Of a stretch of DNA of 14,996 nucleotides, positions 1 to 6,063 are shown in pieces. Each line of letters opens with the position of its first letter. The stretch's first letter is position 1. This DNA comes from JBDTSW01 sp039930945 (GTDB lineage Bacteria; Actinomycetota; Thermoleophilia; Solirubrobacterales; 70-9), in the NCBI GenBank assembly GCA_039930945.1, contig JBDTSW010000054.1, positions 1 through 14,996 on the forward strand. The letters run 5' to 3'. The notes below the pieces were generated by a model that saw only the letters and a list, made by a program, of their open reading frames with translations, was not told the origin of the DNA and searched no databases. A program made the translations under genes and the position numbers.

Positions 1-484
1 ACGTTCACCGGCTTGAAGTGGACGAGCGCGTTGCGCAGCCGGATGACGAGAGCGGCATCTTGTATCGGCGCCGCGCCGAGGTCGAGGGGATCGTGGCGAC
101 AGCACTCGAGTAACCGCTGCCACTTCTCGATTGGGTTCGGGTTCCACCCGCTGCTGGTCTCGCGCCACCTTCGCTATCGACGCGATGTCCTCCGCTTCGA
201 GCGGAGCGAGGAAGCCGTCGTCGCGAAGGCCGTGCCCATCGAGCGCGTCCTGGAACAGCTCGCTGACCGCCGCCTCAAGAAAGGTCGCTGATGCAATTAC
301 CGATGAGGCTGCCAACTTGGCGCCGACGAGGCGGACAGCGAGGTCATCCGGGCCCTGCTCTGAGCCCGACTCGTCGGAACGGGAGCTGCGCAAATGCCGA
401 TCAGAGCGCCCGGTTCAGTAGCTGAAGATGGTGGCGTCGCCGTCGCCGATCCACTCGAGCGCGACCGGTCGACGCCGGCCCTGA
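1..484. other. Gene-poor left edge with coding debris
   Basis: No intact gene can be supported here. Several short stretches read like pieces of real proteins in different frames. On the plus strand, codons 3-113 (ending in TAA) look like a protein C-terminus containing DERVAQPDDESGILYRRR. In another plus frame, about 122-291 ends with PIERVLEQLADRRLKKGR and a stop. In the third frame, about 319-361 reads GADEADSEVIRALL and a stop. No single frame links them and none has a recognisable family or ribosome-binding site. The simplest reading is decayed or truncated genes next to the metB 3' end. It could also be one gene entering from the left plus non-coding sequence. Confidence 0.35.
415..480 (-). 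pseudogene. Possible orphan C-terminal fragment of an unidentified gene
   Basis: On the minus strand, about 20 codons just downstream of the metB stop read RPVALEWIGDGDATIFSY and then TGA at 415-417. The composition and codon use are protein-like, but there is no start codon, no ribosome-binding site and no room for a full gene before metB ends at 485. It could be the 3' remnant of a gene that once followed metB and lost its front to a deletion, or a chance open stretch. I do not recognise the family. Confidence 0.2.
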
Positions 485-1570
485 TCAGCCCAGCGCCGCC
501 GCCAGGTCCACGATGAGATCTTCCGCAGCCTCGACGCCGCAGGAGAGGCGGACGAGATCGGCCGGGACCGCGGCGTCGGAGTTCTCGACCGACTGGTGCG
601 TCATCGCTTGCGGCACCTCGATCAGCGACTCGACGCCGCCCAGCGACTCGGCGAGCGAGAAGAGGTTGGTCGACGAGGCGATCCGGGTCGCCTCTTGGTG
701 GCGGAATGAGACCATGCCGCCGAAGCCAGGCCAGCGCACGTCGGTGACGCCGGCGGCGCCGCGCAGGTAGTCGCTCACGGCGCGGCCGTTCTCGGTGTGG
801 GCGGCGACTCGCAGATGCAGCGTGCGCAGCCCGCGATGGACGAGGAAGCAGTCGAACGGGCCCGGCACCGCGCCGACAGAGTTCTGAACGAAACGCACCC
901 GCTGGTGCAGCTCCGGGTCACGCGCCACGACCGCGCCGCCGACGGAGTCGGAGTGGCCGCCCAGGTACTTGGTGGTGGAGTGCACGACCGCGTCGGCCCC
1001 GAGCTCCAGCGGGCGTTGCACGGCCGGGGTGGCGAACGTGTTGTCGACGCAGACCAGCGCGTCGCCCGAGCGCTCGACCACGGCCTCGACGTCGACCACG
1101 TTCAACAAGGGGTTGGTTGGCGTCTCGACCCAGACCAGCCTCGTCTCCGGCCGGAGCGCCCGCCCGACCGCATCTGCGTCGGCCTGATCGACGAGGTCGT
1201 GGCTGAGGCCCCAGCCGGAGAGCACCTTGTCGACGAGCCGGAAGGTGCCGCCGTAGAGGTCGGCGGGGAGGATCACGTGGTCGCCTGCGGCGCAGACGGC
1301 GGTGATCAACGCATGTTCGGCGGCCATCCCGCTGGCGAACGCCGTCCCGAGCCCGCCCTCGAGCTCGCCGAGCGCGCGCTCCAGCGCCGCCCGGGTGGGG
1401 TTGGCGGAGCGGGCGTAGTCGTAGTCCTCGGCGAACTCGCCTGGTGCCGGCTGCACGTAGGTCGAGGTCTGGTGGATCGGCGGCACCACCGAGCCGTAGC
1501 TCGGATCCGGTTCGAGCCCGGCGTGAACGGTGCGCGTCGCAAAGCGGGCGCCCTCGGGGACGTTGCTCAT
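485..1570 (-). CDS. metB: Cystathionine gamma-synthase/gamma-lyase (PLP-dependent, Cys/Met metabolism family)
   Basis: A 361-residue fold-type I PLP enzyme of the Cys/Met metabolism family. The PLP-binding lysine is K201 in HSTTKYLGGHSD, and D176 in CVDNTFATP should contact the pyridine nitrogen. The N-terminal PPIHQTSTY, the YxRxxNPTR segment (about 52-60) and SGMAA (80-84) are also present. In actinobacteria such enzymes make cystathionine from an activated homoserine or cleave it to cysteine. Coupling to cbs favours the lyase direction (reverse transsulfuration, homocysteine to cysteine) in the cytoplasm. The ATG at 1568-1570 overlaps the TGA of cbs by four bases (ATGA), so translation is probably coupled. 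Family members are usually about 375-390 residues. This one looks short around 281-283, where the customary HPxHxxAxxQM segment before FGGMVSF is absent. O-acetylhomoserine sulfhydrylase is less likely given the length and context. Confidence 0.93.
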   Translation of the reverse strand: MSNVPEGARFATRTVHAGLEPDPSYGSVVPPIHQTSTYVQPAPGEFAEDYDYARSANPTRAALERALGELEGGLGTAFASGMAAEHALITAVCAAGDHVILPADLYGGTFRLVDKVLSGWGLSHDLVDQADADAVGRALRPETRLVWVETPTNPLLNVVDVEAVVERSGDALVCVDNTFATPAVQRPLELGADAVVHSTTKYLGGHSDSVGGAVVARDPELHQRVRFVQNSVGAVPGPFDCFLVHRGLRTLHLRVAAHTENGRAVSDYLRGAAGVTDVRWPGFGGMVSFRHQEATRIASSTNLFSLAESLGGVESLIEVPQAMTHQSVENSDAAVPADLVRLSCGVEAAEDLIVDLAAALG

Positions 1571-2955
1571 CGGGTGGCCAGCGACTCGAGCAGATCGGCA
1601 CGCGTGACGATCCCGGCCGGCCGTCCCTCCTCCGTGACGAGCAGGGCCTCGGTCTGGCCGCTCAACAGATCGACGGCCTCGCGCACGGGGTCGCCGGCGG
1701 GCACCGCGTGAAAGGGAGGCTCGAGCACGTCGACGATCTCAGCGCCCAGCAGCGAGGGATCCTCGACCCCGCGACGCAGCAGGCCGCGCTCGGTGACGGC
1801 GCCGGCGATGGTCTGCGGGTCGTGGGAGGAGACCACGATCACCTGCGAGACCCCGTGCTCGTGCATCAGCGCCACGGCGTCGCCAACCTTGGCGTGGGTC
1901 TCGACCGTGAGCAGTGGCGGGATCTCACCCTCCGCGTGCTTTCGGGAAAGCACCTCCCCGAGGGTCAGCTCGGCATCGCGCTCGAGGAAGCCGTACTGGC
2001 GAAGCCAGGCGTCGTTGTAGACCTTCGAGAGGTAGGAGCGGCCGCCGTCGGGAAGGATCACCAGGACCATCGCGCCCGGATCGTCGATGCCCTTCGCCAC
2101 CTCGAGCGCCGCGTGCACGGCCATCCCGGACGAGCCGCCGGCGAGGATTCCCTCCGTCTCGGCGAGCCGCCTGGTGACTAGGAAGGAATCGCGATCGGAC
2201 ACCGTTACGTAGCGGTCGACCACCGAGGGGTCGAAGCTCTCCGGCCAGAAGTCCTCGCCCACCCCCTCGACCAGGTAGGGCTTCACCTCGCCGCCCGAGT
2301 AGATCGAGCCGACGGGGTCGGCTCCGATCACCTCGATCGCCGGGTTGCGCTCCTTCAGGTAACGCCCTGCGCCGGTGATCGTGCCGCCGGTGCCGACCCC
2401 GGCGACGAAGTGGGTGATCTGTCCGCCCGTCTGGCGCCAGATCTCCGGCCCGGTGGTGTGGAAGTGGGCGTCGGGGTTGGCCTGGTTGAAGTACTGATTG
2501 GGCTGGAAGGCGCCCGGGATCTCCTCGGTGAGACGGTCGGCGACCCGATAGTAGGACTCGGGGGAGTCGGGCGGGACCTCGGTGGGGGCGACCACGACCT
2601 CGGCGCCGTAGGCGCGCAGCAGGTCGATCTTCTCTTTGCTCATCTTGTCGGGCATCACCGCGATCACGCGGTAGCCCTTGAGCACCGCCGCGATCGCCAG
2701 TCCGGTGCCCGTGTTGCCGCTGGTCGGCTCCACGATCGTGCCGCGCGGCTTCAGCTTCCCGGCCCGCTCCGCCGCCTCGATCAGCCCCAGCGCGATCCGG
2801 TCCTTGATCGAGCCGCCCGGGTTCATCATCTCGACCTTGCCGACGAGCTGGGGGCGCACGTCAGCAATTCGCGAGAGGCGCACCAGCGGCGTCTCGCCGA
2901 TCGCCTCGAGGATCGAGTCCTTGATCTCGGTGGCCGTTGCCGACTTGGTCTCCAT
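1567..2955 (-). CDS. cbs: Cystathionine beta-synthase with C-terminal CBS domain pair
   Basis: A 462-residue fold-type II PLP enzyme that condenses serine with homocysteine to cystathionine, the first step of reverse transsulfuration. Visible features are the PLP lysine K51 in NPGGSIKDR, the substrate loop PTSGNTG (77-83), the phosphate loop GVGTGGTITG (186-195), and a C-terminal pair of CBS domains (about 340-460) ending in a short GIVTRADLLESLATR helix. The length matches mycobacterial Cbs. I chose the ATG at 2955 because GGAGG lies five bases upstream. An ATG at 2976 in the same frame would add MVSEEGA, but the ribosome-binding site then falls inside the gene. The stop overlaps metB by ATGA, giving a two-gene operon. 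Only about 36 bases separate this start from a plus-strand integrase remnant, so the native promoter may have been altered. A cysteine synthase is unlikely because of the CBS pair. Confidence 0.94.
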   Translation of the reverse strand: METKSATATEIKDSILEAIGETPLVRLSRIADVRPQLVGKVEMMNPGGSIKDRIALGLIEAAERAGKLKPRGTIVEPTSGNTGTGLAIAAVLKGYRVIAVMPDKMSKEKIDLLRAYGAEVVVAPTEVPPDSPESYYRVADRLTEEIPGAFQPNQYFNQANPDAHFHTTGPEIWRQTGGQITHFVAGVGTGGTITGAGRYLKERNPAIEVIGADPVGSIYSGGEVKPYLVEGVGEDFWPESFDPSVVDRYVTVSDRDSFLVTRRLAETEGILAGGSSGMAVHAALEVAKGIDDPGAMVLVILPDGGRSYLSKVYNDAWLRQYGFLERDAELTLGEVLSRKHAEGEIPPLLTVETHAKVGDAVALMHEHGVSQVIVVSSHDPQTIAGAVTERGLLRRGVEDPSLLGAEIVDVLEPPFHAVPAGDPVREAVDLLSGQTEALLVTEEGRPAGIVTRADLLESLATR

Positions 2956-2960
2956 CGCGC

Positions 2961-2967
2961 CCTCCTC
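2961..2967 (-). promoter_or_regulatory. Ribosome-binding site deciding the cbs start
   Basis: GAGGAGG on the minus strand, five bases before the ATG at 2955. It supports the METKSATATE start over the in-frame ATG at 2976. Confidence 0.7.
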
Positions 2968-2991
2968 GCTCACCATAGCGGCGCCGGCGGG

Positions 2992-3162
2992 CCAGCCCGG
3001 CGCAAGGCGGCCCAGCGCAAGGCCGGGCTGAAGCCGATCAGGTTCCACGACCTGCGCCACACGTTCGGCACCCTGGCAGCGCAGACCATGGCCATGACCT
3101 CGGTGAAGGAGCTCATCGGGCACACGCGTCCGCGAGGCGTCTCGATTGGCCGGGACCTTTGA
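2992..3162 (+). pseudogene. Tyrosine recombinase (integrase) remnant, catalytic-domain fragment only
   Basis: About 57 codons in one plus-strand frame. Residues encoded at about 2998-3123 match the C-terminal half of phage-type tyrosine recombinases: a basic helix, then GLKPIRFHDLRHTFGTLA (the HxxR box, Arg codon 3055-3057), then TSVKELIGH. After the GH the family normally continues to the catalytic Tyr (QTTMRYLHY-like). Here it changes to unrelated RPRGVSIGRDL and stops at 3160-3162. The N-terminal DNA-binding part and catalytic Tyr are missing and there is no start signal, so it is inactive. The stop lies two bases before a tRNA-Ala(CGC) 3'-end copy, which is where an integrase gene commonly sits beside its att site. 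The upstream break at about 2990 is directly against the cbs leader. Confidence 0.8.
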
Positions 3163-3164
3163 GA

Positions 3165-3212
3165 TGGAGCTAGCCCGGGCTCGAACCGGCGACGCCCTGG
3201 GTGCGATCCAGG
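3165..3212 (-). repeat. att-like copy 1: diverged 3' half of tRNA-Ala(CGC)
   Basis: 48 bases matching residues 27-73 of the intact tRNA-Ala at 7829-7901, in the same orientation. By eye there is one extra C (TAGCCCGGG for TAGCCGGG) and two substitutions (GACGCCC for GACCTCC). The 17-base anticodon stem-loop core CCTGGGTGCGATCCAGG (3196-3212) is intact. There is no 5' half, so it cannot make a tRNA. It is most easily read as an attachment-site scar left by an element that integrated in the anticodon loop of the tRNA gene. Confidence 0.8.
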
Positions 3213-3240
3213 ATGGTTCTCCGAGGGGAGTGGCCGTTTA

Positions 3241-3355
3241 CGGCTCTAGTAAGCGGAATCCGGTTCGCTGCGTCCCAGAGCGCACCGGCACGAATAGCCG
3301 TGGATTAGCGGGGATTGCCCTGGATTTGGGCACCAGGACGCGGTTAGTGCCCAAT
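3241..3355 (+). repeat. att-arm segment copy 1 with 11-7-11 palindrome
   Basis: This tract recurs at 5755-5869, at nearly the same distance from the tRNA fragment. Shared blocks are CGGCTCTAG, AAGCGGAATCC, ATAGCCGTGGATTA and a palindrome. Here the arms are TTGGGCACCAG (3326-3336) and TTAGTGCCCAA (3344-3354) around a 7-base spacer, and they have drifted (one mismatch and one G-T pair). Most of the gene-free stretch 3213-3431 is this tract. No coding sequence is supported there. It is probably the phage/island side of an attachment site, or an integrase-associated terminator. Confidence 0.65.
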
Positions 3356-3431
3356 CAATTGATGCTCGCTGGCGGCGGCTTGGCTCCTGCTTTCGCGCGA
3401 GGGGGCAGCCCCTAGTGGAACGCACCAGCGC

Positions 3432-4757
3432 CTATACGAGCGCGTAGAGCTGCCAGTCGTCAGGGATGCCCTTGAGCGTGTGGGTGCCGTGGTCGTCGAA
3501 CTGCAGGCCAGAGCCCGCGGTGAGGTCGCGGACAATGCGTGAGACGAGCACGTTGCCGTCGCCGGCCTTGCCCATGACGCGAGCGGCGACGTGGACGGCG
3601 AGGCCCGCGATGTCGTCGCCCTGGAGCTCGATCTCGCCGACATGCACGCCGGCGCGTGCGTTCAGGTCCTCGGCTGCGAGCGCGTCGAGGATCCAGCGCC
3701 CGGCCTGGACTCCGCGGGCGGGGCCGGTGAAGGTCGCCAGGGCGCCGTCCCCGGTGCTCTTGATCAGCCGCCCGTCGAACTGGCGGAGCCCATCCTGCAC
3801 GATCTGGGCGTGGCGGTCGAGCCGGGTGCTCCAGGCGGCGTCGCCAAGTCGCGCGAGCTGGTCGGTGGACCCGACGATGTCGGTGAAGAGGATGGTGGCG
3901 AGCACACGCTCCGTCCGGGCGGCGGGCGGCGGTGCACCGACGAACGCGCGCAGCTGCGCGAGCAGCTCGGTCGTTTCTCCGAGCCACGGCAGGTGCTCTG
4001 CTCCGTCGAGCTCGACCAGGGTCGCCTGCGGGATGCGCTCGGCCGCGGCCCGCGCCAACTCGAGCTTCACGATTGGATCGTCCCGGCGCTGAAGCACGAG
4101 CGCCGGCTGGTGGATGGCCTCGAGGACGTCCCACGCGCTCAGACCCTGTTCGACCGCGGCCATGTAACCGCGTGCGACGGCGCGTGTCGCGCAAGCGCGC
4201 TGCAGGCGCCCCCAGGCGGCGACCGGGTCCGGGATCCCCGCGAGCCAGCGGTCCCCGTCACGCCCCTCGCCCCAGTGCGTGGCCGTCGAGCGGATGAAGT
4301 CCCGCCAAGCGTCGAACTCGGCGTCCGTCAACTCACCCTTCGAGCGTCGGTCGAATCCCCCGGCCACGGCGTTGAGCAGGACGAGCTGCGCCACCCGATC
4401 AGGACGCCCCGCGGCCGCAAGGCACGCGGTGATGCCCCCCTCCGAGACGCCGAGCACCGTCGGCCGCTCGAGCCAAGCGGCGTCCATCACCGCAATCAGT
4501 TGATCGATCCGTATCTCCACCGACGGCGTGGCGTCGAGCGGATCTGAGACCCCGGTTCCCGGCTTGTCGTAGATGGCGATCCGGGCGAATCCAGCCAGCT
4601 CGGTGAGGAATCTGCGCGGGTCCGGGTATAGCCAGAACTGGTCCACGTTCGAGACCCAGCCCGGCACGATCATGATCTCCGTCGGCCCGTCGCCGAAGAC
4701 CTGCCACGCGATGCTTACGCCGTCGTGCTCGAGGTAACGCGTTTCCGGCGTCTCCAT
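3432..4757 (-). CDS. Alpha/beta-hydrolase - class III adenylate cyclase fusion
   Basis: 441 residues in two domains. Residues 1-275 form an alpha/beta-hydrolase with nucleophile elbow GVSEGG (S105), D226 in RRDDPIV and H255 in GAEHLPW, a plausible Ser-Asp-His triad. Residues about 284-441 form a class III nucleotide cyclase: metal Asp D293 in FTDIVGST, D337 in KSTGDG, K333 and D382 at the purine-selecting positions, and R393 in VAAR. The usual catalytic Asn (VNxAAR) is H389 here. The architecture and this His match mycobacterial Rv1900c, which is an active adenylate cyclase with the same Asn-to-His change. It should be cytoplasmic and make cAMP, perhaps modulated by the hydrolase domain; no substrate is known to me. 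The ATG at 4757 starts METPETRYLEHDGVSIAW, a typical N-terminus, but no strong ribosome-binding site precedes it. It lies between att-like scars 1 and 2, so it is likely island cargo. Confidence 0.88.
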   Translation of the reverse strand: METPETRYLEHDGVSIAWQVFGDGPTEIMIVPGWVSNVDQFWLYPDPRRFLTELAGFARIAIYDKPGTGVSDPLDATPSVEIRIDQLIAVMDAAWLERPTVLGVSEGGITACLAAAGRPDRVAQLVLLNAVAGGFDRRSKGELTDAEFDAWRDFIRSTATHWGEGRDGDRWLAGIPDPVAAWGRLQRACATRAVARGYMAAVEQGLSAWDVLEAIHQPALVLQRRDDPIVKLELARAAAERIPQATLVELDGAEHLPWLGETTELLAQLRAFVGAPPPAARTERVLATILFTDIVGSTDQLARLGDAAWSTRLDRHAQIVQDGLRQFDGRLIKSTGDGALATFTGPARGVQAGRWILDALAAEDLNARAGVHVGEIELQGDDIAGLAVHVAARVMGKAGDGNVLVSRIVRDLTAGSGLQFDDHGTHTLKGIPDDWQLYALV

Positions 4758-4854
4758 TCATCGGGTTCTACAGCTTCCTGCGCGGGAACCGGTGGTCGAG
4801 GGTTGGGTTGCCAGGCTTGACGCAAGACGCCTGCCTCGCGCGAGGACGGGAAGT

Positions 4855-4875
4855 GAGCGACGGTCGCTCGCGACC
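4855..4875. promoter_or_regulatory. Overlapping palindromes upstream of the cyclase gene
   Basis: GAGCGAC-g-GTCGCTC (4855-4869) shares its right half with GGTCGC-tc-GCGACC (4862-4875). Both are exact inverted repeats, about 100 bases upstream of the cyclase ATG. An operator for a dimeric regulator is plausible. GC-rich DNA produces such palindromes by chance, so confidence is low. Confidence 0.25.
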
Positions 4876-4970
4876 CTCGGTTGCCGCCGGCGACACGCGA
4901 AGGGGAAGCGCTGACCCCAGTAGTGCCAGGTGAAGCACGGGCGAAGCCGGCCGCCCCTGGCGCCCCAAGT

Positions 4971-4998
4971 TTGACGACCGTTTCGCGGACGGTAAGGT
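4971..4998 (+). promoter_or_regulatory. Sigma70-like promoter candidate with no gene after it
   Basis: TTGACG (4971-4976), a 16-base spacer, then TAAGGT (4993-4998). This is close to the actinobacterial housekeeping consensus, but the next genes on both sides are on the minus strand. It could drive a short RNA ending at the hairpin at 5068-5084, an antisense transcript into the GYD gene, or be a chance match. Confidence 0.35.
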
Positions 4999-5067
4999 CG
5001 TTTGCTGGAGCGCCAGCGGTGCGGTCGGTGTGCATCCGCTCTGAAGCGCAGACCGCCTCAACCAACA

Positions 5068-5084
5068 GCGCCGCTGCGCGGCGC
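5068..5084 (-). terminator. Hairpin downstream of the GYD gene
   Basis: GCGCCGC-TGC-GCGGCGC is an exact 7-base-pair stem 19 bases past the GYD stop codon. On the minus strand it is followed by TGTTGGTTG, only weakly T-rich, so terminator function is tentative. Confidence 0.35.
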
Positions 5085-5102
5085 GCGGCGCGCGGCGACC
5101 GG

Positions 5103-5423
5103 TCAGGATCCAGGCGGCCTGTAATCGATCGAGAGCTCGGCTGCCGCGTCGATCTCCTCCGCCGTCAGCAGCACGACGACTTCCGAGGCCACTCCCCCGG
5201 AGGTGTTGACGGCGATCGACGCCGCCGCTGCACTCCGGTTGTCGGGCAGGTCCAACACCACGTAGGCATCGGTCTCGCCGAACGCGAAGAAGAAGCTTTC
5301 AAGGCTCCCCCCGAGACCCTCGGCCATCTTGGTCACAGCATCTCGCCTGCTCGTTCCACCAGCGCTCTGAATGCCCTTCGCGCCCTCCGCCGTATACGAC
5401 GCCTTTACCAGGAACTTCGCCAC
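5103..5423 (-). CDS. GYD-domain protein
   Basis: 106 residues, the usual size for a single GYD domain (ferredoxin-like fold, function not established). Family features run in order: an opening strand AKFLVKASYT, then KGIQSAGGTSRRDAV, then LGGSLESFFFAFGETDAYVVLDLPDN (position of the GYD motif), then AAASIAVNTSG and a closing LLTAEEIDAA. The start is GTG at 5421-5423 with GAGGAGG ten bases upstream. It stands alone, transcribed in the same direction as the cyclase but separated by 345 bases, so they are probably not one operon. It is likely soluble and cytoplasmic. It is part of the DNA between att-like copies 1 and 2. Confidence 0.85.
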   Translation of the reverse strand: MAKFLVKASYTAEGAKGIQSAGGTSRRDAVTKMAEGLGGSLESFFFAFGETDAYVVLDLPDNRSAAAASIAVNTSGGVASEVVVLLTAEEIDAAAELSIDYRPPGS

Positions 5424-5456
5424 GTTTCACCCTCCTCGTCGGGAATGTTGAGGCGG

Positions 5457-5485
5457 ACACTCTCACGCGGCGGGCTGGGGGTCAA
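5457..5485 (-). promoter_or_regulatory. Candidate promoter of the GYD gene
   Basis: On the minus strand TTGACC (5480-5485) lies 17 bases before GAGTGT (5457-5462), about 34 bases upstream of the GTG start. The -35 is good and the -10 is weak. Confidence 0.3.
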
Positions 5486-5674
5486 GAACACCGACCAGCG
5501 GACACCGAAGCTGGCATCAAGCGCGTGCCAGCCCGTTGAGCCGTCCCCTGCCTCGCCAGCTGTCCGATGGACGACCGCTTTCATTCCCAGGGCTGCCAAG
5601 AAGCTGGCGCTCCCTCTGCGCGAGGGGCAGGAGCCTCTGGAGGGCTTCGGCGTCGGCGCAGACCAGCCCCCAAC

Positions 5675-5723
<49 letters not shown>

Positions 5724-5754
5724 GCGGCGTTTAGAGGCGCGAGCCCGCACATTC

Positions 5755-5869
5755 GGCTCTAGCAAGCGGAATCCAGCCGACTGGGTCGCCGGCCGCCCGG
5801 GCGCGGATAGCCGTGGATTACCGTGGATTACGTTCGATTTGGGCACCAGAACGCGGCTGGTGCCCAATG
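5755..5869 (+). repeat. att-arm segment copy 2 with perfect 11-7-11 palindrome
   Basis: Second copy of the tract at 3241-3355. It carries CGGCTCTAG, AAGCGGAATCC, a tandem pair of CCGTGGATTA (5811-5820 and 5821-5830) and a perfect inverted repeat TTGGGCACCAG (5839-5849) / CTGGTGCCCAA (5857-5867) with the 7-base spacer AACGCGG. Its distance from the tRNA core is 116 bases, against 114 in copy 1. The tandem decamers resemble arm-type integrase sites. The 11-7-11 palindrome has the geometry of a tyrosine-recombinase core or a strong hairpin. Confidence 0.7.
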
Positions 5870-5986
5870 GCAAGCGCTCCCTCGAGCCACTAAGGGGACC
5901 GACAATGCCGGCGGTCCGAGGTCCGGGCGCCCCCGGGCTCAACCGAGCGGGCCGCGCAGGTAGAGCTGGGTGTTGGTGCCGTCGCC

Positions 5987-6003
5987 CCTGGGTGCGATCC
6001 AGG
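5987..6003 (-). repeat. att-like copy 3: isolated anticodon stem-loop core
   Basis: CCTGGGTGCGATCCAGG alone, identical to residues 27-43 (anticodon stem and loop) of tRNA-Ala(CGC). The rest of the tRNA is absent. The match to copy 1 extends on both sides to 23 bases (5986-6008 against 3195-3217), so it derives from an att-like junction and not from the tRNA itself. It lies 25 bases upstream of the ELW promoter. Confidence 0.7.
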
Positions 6004-6027
6004 ATGGTGGTGCTCGGAGGCGAGAGC

Positions 6028-6055
6028 TTGACAGGGCCCGGTACGGGGGTAGCAT
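6028..6055 (+). promoter_or_regulatory. Promoter of the ELWxxDGT gene, probably giving a leaderless mRNA
   Basis: TTGACA (6028-6033), a 16-base spacer, then TAGCAT (6050-6055). A start of transcription about 7-9 bases past the -10 falls at 6062-6064, on the ATG itself. No convincing ribosome-binding site lies before the ATG, which fits leaderless translation as is common in actinobacteria. Confidence 0.6.
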
Positions 6056-6063
6056 CCGTTCGG

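Larger units (their letters stand above)
4758..5102. other. Gene-free spacer between the cyclase and GYD genes
   Basis: No protein is supported in any frame. The tract holds overlapping palindromes (4855-4875), a plus-strand promoter-like pair (4971-4998) and a GC-rich hairpin (5068-5084), each listed separately. The far end (5068-5098) is a low-complexity GCGCGGC run. Confidence 0.5.

Noticed and set aside
2410..2991. Upstream extension of the integrase frame over cbs
   Set aside because: The frame stays open only because it is antisense to cbs. Integrase similarity begins at about 2998.
2956..3123. Longer N-terminus for cystathionine beta-synthase
   Set aside because: The added residues are antisense to the integrase remnant and unlike the family, and the ribosome-binding site at 2961-2967 fits the ATG at 2955.
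3591..4547. A 318-codon plus-strand frame inside the cyclase gene
   Set aside because: Antisense to a two-domain protein with complete motifs; no domain of its own.
5839..6063. Longer N-terminus for the ELWxxDGT protein starting at 5839
   Set aside because: It would run through the palindrome and the isolated stem-loop copy and bury the signal peptide about 75 residues inside. The promoter at 6028-6055 supports 6064.
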